From: an uncultured Peptoniphilus sp.
GTDB taxonomy: Bacteria > Bacillota > Clostridia > Tissierellales > Peptoniphilaceae
Reading direction: 5' to 3'
Assembly (NCBI RefSeq): GCF_943913915.1
Contig: NZ_CALUAA010000007.1
Span: forward strand, 22,567 to 86,566
DNA: 64,000 bases
Part shown: positions 59,949 to 64,000 of the stretch, one piece after another
Position numbering within the stretch: the stretch's first letter is position 1
Layout: every line of letters starts with the position of its first letter
Notes under the pieces: model-generated
The model's database searches: none
Told to the model about the DNA's origin: nothing
Seen by the model: only the letters and a program-made list of their open reading frames with translations
Translations under genes and position numbers: made by a program

Positions 59949-61255
59949 AAAAGATAGTACAGCCTTCGACACTGCCGGGATTTATGGAACTGCTCCCGAA
60001 AGACCAACTGGTTTTTAACCAAATGAAAGATATTATTCGGGAAAACTATGAAAAACATGGTTTTATGCCCATCGATACGCCCGTTTTGGAAAAGCAGGAA
60101 GTACTTCTCGCTAAAGGCGGAGGAGAGACGGAAAAACAAATCTATGCTTTCCAAAAGGGCAGCACCGATATTGCCATGCGGTTCGATTTAACCGTACCCT
60201 TGGCCCGTTACGTTGCCCAACACTATAGCGATTTAAGCTTTCCTTTCCGTCGCTACCATATCGGGAAAGTTTACCGGGGAGAAAGAGCTCAGAAAGGCCG
60301 CTTCAGAGAATTTTATCAATGCGATATCGATATAATCGGCAACGATAAATTATCTATTATTAATGACGGTGAAATTCCTTCCATTATTGAAAGTACCTTT
60401 ATGGACTTAGGTTTCGACGATTTTACGATTCATATTAACAATCGCCGCATTTTAAACGGGTTCTACCGCGCATTAGGCATCGAAGACACAACCGATGTCT
60501 TACGTGTCGTAGACAAGCTGGATAAGATCGGTATCGACAACGTAAAAGAAGAATTAGAAAAGCTTGGACTTTCTAAAGATAGCATCGAAAAAATTTCAAC
60601 ATTTATCGCTATCGACGGCACGACCGACGAAATTTTCGATCAACTTGAGAGTATGCAAATTGAAGACGAAGATTATAAACGCGGCATCGAAGAGTTAAAG
60701 GAAGTCTTTGAAATAGCGTCCGCTCTCGGCGTTAAAAGTGAGCATATGATTCCCGATATGAAGATCGCAAGAGGTCTCGATTATTACACGGGTACTGTTT
60801 ATGAAACGATTTTAGATAACTATCCCTCCATCGGTTCTGTTTGCAGCGGCGGACGCTACGACGATTTGGCAAGCCACTACACGAAGCAAAAGCTTCCCGG
60901 CGTCGGTATTTCCATCGGCCTTTCCAGACTTTATTATCAGTTAAACGAGGCGGGATTGTTGAAATCTTATGATCAAAAGAGCACCGACTGTTTAATTATT
61001 CCCTTCGATGAAACGAAAATCGAAGGGTTGAAGCTGTTAAAAACCTTGCGAGATGAGGGAATTTCCTGTCAGCTCTACGGGGAAAGCGGAAAAATCGGAA
61101 AGAAATTTAAATATGCCGATCATATGGATGTTCCCTACGCCATTGTCTTGGGACAATCGGAAGTGGAAGAGGGCAAGCCAAAGCTCCGCAATATGAAGAC
61201 CGGGGAAGAGGAGAGCTTGACAGTCGATGAAATTGTATCTGTACTAAAGAAATAA
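59945..61255 (+). CDS. hisS: Histidyl-tRNA synthetase
   Basis: 436 residues, class IIa. Motif 1 region GFMPIDTPVLEKQEVLLAKGGGE, motif 2 FPFRRYHIGKVYRGERAQKGRFREFYQCDIDIIG, the His-A motif ARGLDYYTGTVYE and C-terminal anticodon-binding domain (from about 340). The hinge insert of roughly 120 residues includes DKLDKIG. Starts inside the SpoU gene stop. Confidence 0.95.
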   Translation: MKKIVQPSTLPGFMELLPKDQLVFNQMKDIIRENYEKHGFMPIDTPVLEKQEVLLAKGGGETEKQIYAFQKGSTDIAMRFDLTVPLARYVAQHYSDLSFPFRRYHIGKVYRGERAQKGRFREFYQCDIDIIGNDKLSIINDGEIPSIIESTFMDLGFDDFTIHINNRRILNGFYRALGIEDTTDVLRVVDKLDKIGIDNVKEELEKLGLSKDSIEKISTFIAIDGTTDEIFDQLESMQIEDEDYKRGIEELKEVFEIASALGVKSEHMIPDMKIARGLDYYTGTVYETILDNYPSIGSVCSGGRYDDLASHYTKQKLPGVGISIGLSRLYYQLNEAGLLKSYDQKSTDCLIIPFDETKIEGLKLLKTLRDEGISCQLYGESGKIGKKFKYADHMDVPYAIVLGQSEVEEGKPKLRNMKTGEEESLTVDEIVSVLKK

Positions 61256-61277
61256 TCATAAAAATTTTGTAAACAGA

Positions 61278-61306
61278 TTGAAAAATGAATTTCTTTCTGT
61301 TATACT
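61278..61306 (+). promoter_or_regulatory. Promoter of the thrS T-box unit
   Basis: TTGAAA (61278-61283), 17 nt, TATACT (61301-61306) with TGT extension. Confidence 0.7.
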
Positions 61307-61312
61307 ACTTTT

Positions 61313-61497
61313 CAAGTATGAAGGGACGAGTACGCAAGCCATCAGCGAAAGAGGACGGTGTGAGCTCTTAATTTTGCGGAAAACCAACCCCGACTTCTGT
61401 CTTAATCGGCAGCGCATAACAGGCGTTATCTGTTTTGAGAAGTAATAAAGGTGGAACCACGGTACCGATCGTCCTTTCTGGGGCGATCGGTTTTTTT
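61313..61497 (+). promoter_or_regulatory. T-box riboswitch (threonine) upstream of thrS
   Basis: Leader of about 185 nt. Stem I features include AGTACGCAAGC and GGACGGTGTGAG. The T-box core AAGGTGGAACCACGG (61448-61462) contains TGGA, which can pair with a tRNA ending UCCA, as known for thrS T-boxes. Candidate threonine specifier ACC at 61383-61385 (a second ACC at 61387-61389). It ends in terminator stem CCGATCGTCC / GGGGCGATCGG (61465-61490) with a seven-T tail. Uncharged tRNA-Thr should stabilise the antiterminator and allow thrS expression. Confidence 0.9.
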
Positions 61498-61510
61498 ATT
61501 GAGGTGAATC

Positions 61511-63415
61511 ATGTTTAAATTAACATTACCCGACGGAAGCATTAAAGAATACGAAGAAAAGAAATCTGTCAAAGAATTAATCGCCGATATTTCAGAAGGT
61601 CTTGAAAGAGCAAGTGTCGGTGCTGTTTTTAACGACGTGATTTTAGGCAAACACGATGTGATCGATGAGGACGGTACATTTAAAGTCGTCAAGTTTGAGG
61701 ATCCGGAAGGTAAGCAAATATTCTGGCACTCTTCCGCTCACTTAATGGCCCATGCGATCAAAAGACTTTATCCGGATACAAAATTTGCTATCGGTCCTTC
61801 TATTGAAAATGGCTTTTATTATGACATCGATCTGGATAAACAATTAAGTCCTGACGATCTTGAGCATATCGAAAAAGAAATGAAGGCCATTGTAAAGGAA
61901 TCTCCTGTTTTTGAAAAAGAAGTTGTATCGAAAGAAAAAGTGAAATCCATTTTTAAAGATGAACCCTATAAAATTGAACTAATCGAAGATCTCCCCGCAG
62001 ACGAAGAAATCTCCATTTATAGACTGGGTGATTTTGTCGATCTTTGCCGCGGACCCCATCTTGAAAATATTAAAAATATTAAAGCTATTAAATTGACTTC
62101 AATCGCCGGCGCTTACTGGAGAGGCGATGAAAACAATAAAATGCTTCAACGTATCTACGGTATCTCCTTCACTAAGAAAAAAGAATTGGATGAATATCTT
62201 GAACGCATGGAAGAAGCCAAACGACGCGACCACCGTAAGATCGGAAAGGAACTGGATCTGTTCAGTTTCCGTGAGGAAGGACCGGGTTTTCCCTTCTTCC
62301 ACCCCAATGGCATGATCGTGCGCAACGAACTGGAAACTTTCTGGCGTGATCTTCAAATTGAAAAGGGTTACGGTGAAATTAAAACACCGATTATCTTAAA
62401 TGAAGCTCTGTGGCACCGCTCTGGTCACTGGGATCATTACCGAGACAATATGTACTTCACTAAAATTGATGGCGAAGATTATGCCATTAAGCCTATGAAC
62501 TGCCCGGGATCTATCTTGGTATACGAACAAACTATGCACTCCTATCGCGATTTCCCGCTGAAACTTATGGAGTTCGGTCAAGTACACCGCCATGAACTCT
62601 CCGGCGCGCTACACGGACTTTTCCGCGTTCGTACCTTTACACAAGACGACGCTCATATCTTTATGTTGCCCAGTCAAATTCAAGAAGAAGTTATCAAGCT
62701 TATCGATCTTGCCGATGAACTCTATAATACCTTCGGATTTGAATATAGTGTCGAATTATCCACTCGTCCTGAAGACAGCATGGGCACCGACGAACAATGG
62801 GATACTGCAATCGATGCCTTAAGAAAAGCTCTCGAAAGTAAGGGCATGGATTACGAAATCAATGAAGGTGACGGCGCTTTCTACGGTCCCAAGATCGACT
62901 TCCACTTAAGAGATGCTATCGGCAGAACTTGGCAATGCGGTACCATTCAGCTCGACTTCCAAATGCCGGAACGCTTTGAACTCACTTATGTAGACGAGGA
63001 TGGCGAAAAGAAGCAACCGGTTATGAGTCACCGTGCGCTAATGGGCTCCATGGAACGTTTCTTCGGCATTTTAGTCGAACACTTTGCCGGCAGGTTCCCC
63101 CTATGGTTGGCACCGGTACAAGTAAAAGTGCTTCCCATCAGTGAAAAATTCCAAGACTATGCGGTAAAGGTAACGGAAGAATTAAAGGCAAACGGCATAC
63201 GTGCGGAATTCGACGAACGCAATGAAAAGATCGGAAAGAAAATTCGCGATGCTCAATTAAATCGTATTAACTATATGATCATTGTCGGCGAAAAGGAAGA
63301 AAATGATGAGGTTATTTCTGTTCGTAATCGCGACGGCGAAGAACGTTCCGCCCTTGAGCTCGACGATTTCTTAGCCGAATTAAAAGAAGAAATTGCAAGC
63401 AAAAAAATTGACTAA
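61511..63415 (+). CDS. thrS: Threonyl-tRNA synthetase
   Basis: 634 residues. TGS domain (LPDGSIKEYEEKKSVKELIADI), the second additional editing domain with HSSAHLMAHAIKRLYP (HxxxH), KFAIGPSIENGFYYDID and CRGPHL, then the class II core: MNCPGSILVYEQ, FGQVHRHELSGALHGLFRVRTF (motif 2) and LMGSMERFFGILVEH (motif 3), with zinc ligands in MNCPGS, HRH and the late His. C-terminal anticodon domain ends KEEIASKKID. GAGGTG 6 nt before ATG. Controlled by the T-box. Confidence 0.96.
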   Translation: MFKLTLPDGSIKEYEEKKSVKELIADISEGLERASVGAVFNDVILGKHDVIDEDGTFKVVKFEDPEGKQIFWHSSAHLMAHAIKRLYPDTKFAIGPSIENGFYYDIDLDKQLSPDDLEHIEKEMKAIVKESPVFEKEVVSKEKVKSIFKDEPYKIELIEDLPADEEISIYRLGDFVDLCRGPHLENIKNIKAIKLTSIAGAYWRGDENNKMLQRIYGISFTKKKELDEYLERMEEAKRRDHRKIGKELDLFSFREEGPGFPFFHPNGMIVRNELETFWRDLQIEKGYGEIKTPIILNEALWHRSGHWDHYRDNMYFTKIDGEDYAIKPMNCPGSILVYEQTMHSYRDFPLKLMEFGQVHRHELSGALHGLFRVRTFTQDDAHIFMLPSQIQEEVIKLIDLADELYNTFGFEYSVELSTRPEDSMGTDEQWDTAIDALRKALESKGMDYEINEGDGAFYGPKIDFHLRDAIGRTWQCGTIQLDFQMPERFELTYVDEDGEKKQPVMSHRALMGSMERFFGILVEHFAGRFPLWLAPVQVKVLPISEKFQDYAVKVTEELKANGIRAEFDERNEKIGKKIRDAQLNRINYMIIVGEKEENDEVISVRNRDGEERSALELDDFLAELKEEIASKKID

Positions 63416-63932
63416 ACTTTATGCCATCGGCGATTCCTATGTGGCGGGCTACGGCGTGAGACCCGGCGCTTGCTGGGTGGATTTATTGGAGAATAAGCTT
63501 CAAAAACCCCTAATAAACTTAGGCGTAAATGGCGCGTGGATCACCGAACTTCAAAAAGAGAGTGTTCCTCTTAAAAAAGGTGACCTTCTGATCGTTTTAG
63601 GAGGTTGTAACGATCTTTTGGGAGATCGCAGTGCGAAGGATGTGGAAAAGGCATACGAGCATTTTCGTGTAACGGCTCGTAATTCCGAGGCAGATGTTCT
63701 TATTCTTTTGCCGCCCACGCCCAGTATTACTTCAGACGATCTATTTGTCGGTATGGCCATGATTGAATCGTTGAAGAATAAGCTTTTAGAACTTTACTCT
63801 ATAAGTGAAGGGTTTTCTCTTGAAAATATTATTCAAGGAGACGACGCACGATTTATCGACGGTATTCATTTAGATGAAAAGGGTCATGAGCTTATAGCTG
63901 ATGCTGTGTTTAAAGAAATTTCAAAAAGATAA
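63393..63932 (+). CDS. SGNH/GDSL family hydrolase
   Basis: 179 residues. Block I YAIGDSYVAGYG (nucleophile Ser), block III LGGCNDLLG (Asn oxyanion), block V DGIHLDEKGHELIADA (Asp and His), so the catalytic set is complete. No signal peptide, so a cytosolic esterase or acyl hydrolase is likely; substrate unknown. Start is TTG at 63393 or TTG at 63408; neither has a good ribosome site, and it overlaps the thrS end, so it is probably coupled to thrS and under the same T-box. Confidence 0.82.
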   Translation: MQAKKLTKLYAIGDSYVAGYGVRPGACWVDLLENKLQKPLINLGVNGAWITELQKESVPLKKGDLLIVLGGCNDLLGDRSAKDVEKAYEHFRVTARNSEADVLILLPPTPSITSDDLFVGMAMIESLKNKLLELYSISEGFSLENIIQGDDARFIDGIHLDEKGHELIADAVFKEISKR

Positions 63933-63947
63933 AAAGAGGCTCGCTTT

Positions 63948-64000
63948 TGTGGTGACCCCATAAAGTTGGACCAAATACCAGAGAGAATTTTTATTCTCTC
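63948..64000. mobile_element. Probable left end of an IS3-family (IS150-group) insertion sequence
   Basis: The sequence TGTGGTGACCCCATAAAG followed by TTGGACC resembles terminal inverted repeats of IS150-type elements, which read close to TGACCCCAAAAAGTTGGAC. A perfect hairpin GAGAGAAT-TTTT-ATTCTCTC fills the last 20 bases. No transposase codons are within the window. The call rests on the end alone. Confidence 0.5.

Noticed and set aside
61256..61510. Possible protein-coding content in the 255-nt gap before thrS
   Set aside because: The gap is fully explained by a promoter, T-box leader and terminator; the minus-strand frame here is a shadow.
1..64000. tRNA genes, rRNA genes, CRISPR arrays, prophage genes, origin of replication
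   Set aside because: I scanned the intergenic gaps by eye and found no tRNA cloverleaf signature, no regular repeat-spacer pattern, no phage genes and no dnaA-box cluster.

Overview
The window looks like a chromosomal segment of a Gram-positive, low-to-moderate GC Firmicute. My best guess is an anaerobic coccus of the Tissierellia (Peptoniphilus/Aedoeadaptatus-like); this is inferred from gene content and not from any search. Supporting traits are a GatCAB amidotransferase, RNase J, IreB, an L20-type leader before infC, a T-box before thrS, a PASTA-carrying class B PBP, an S-layer (SLH) protein, strong GGAGG ribosome sites, and extended -10 promoters of the form TGnTATAAT. Almost all genes are plausible housekeeping genes packed in tight operons, mostly on the + strand. 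I see no tRNA, rRNA or CRISPR. The only sign of a mobile element is the probable left end of an IS3-family element at the right edge.

Layout. 0-1.4 kb (minus): siroheme/tetrapyrrole genes (precorrin-2 dehydrogenase-like, then hemC running off the left edge). 1.5-3.5 kb: an SLH-domain surface protein. 3.6-12.2 kb: tcdA, pcrA, ligA, gatCAB, a DedA membrane protein. 12.2-16.2 kb: an SfsA nuclease fused to a GNAT acetyltransferase, then cobalamin amidation genes cbiA and cbiP. 16.2-17.6 kb (minus): mgtE. 17.9-19.8 kb: an NlpC/P60 wall hydrolase and an unusual folD. 19.9-22.9 kb (minus): a 44-residue cationic small protein and a class A PBP whose transpeptidase motifs are all degraded. 23-28.5 kb: hflX, a YigZ/IMPACT protein, nadE, yebC, a DUF1461 membrane protein, deoC, lgt. 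28.6-39.4 kb: a reduced division and cell wall (dcw) cluster mraZ-rsmH-ftsL-pbpB-mraY-murD-ftsW-murG-ftsQ-ftsZ, without murE, murF, murC, murB or ftsA. 39.4-45 kb: nrdR, rarA, asnS, leuS. 45-55.9 kb: an Rrf2 regulator, an AI-2E-family protein, alaS, ireB, a ferredoxin-fused aldo/keto reductase, ruvX, a Fur-family gene, rnj, trmR-like, trhP-like, udk. 55.9-57.1 kb: the infC-rpmI-rplT operon with an attenuator leader and an AUU start codon. 57.2-61.3 kb: KtrAB potassium uptake, a SpoU methylase, hisS. 61.3-63.9 kb: T-box, thrS, an SGNH hydrolase.

How it works together. The dcw cluster, the class A PBP, the NlpC/P60 enzyme, DedA, Lgt and the SLH protein make up an envelope-building set. The alaS-to-udk block is a conserved Firmicute neighbourhood for translation and tRNA wobble modification. 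The most unusual items are the class A PBP with a disabled transpeptidase domain, the FolD lacking its cyclohydrolase lysine, the SfsA-GNAT fusion, and the small cationic protein encoded with its own ribosome site and terminator next to the PBP.
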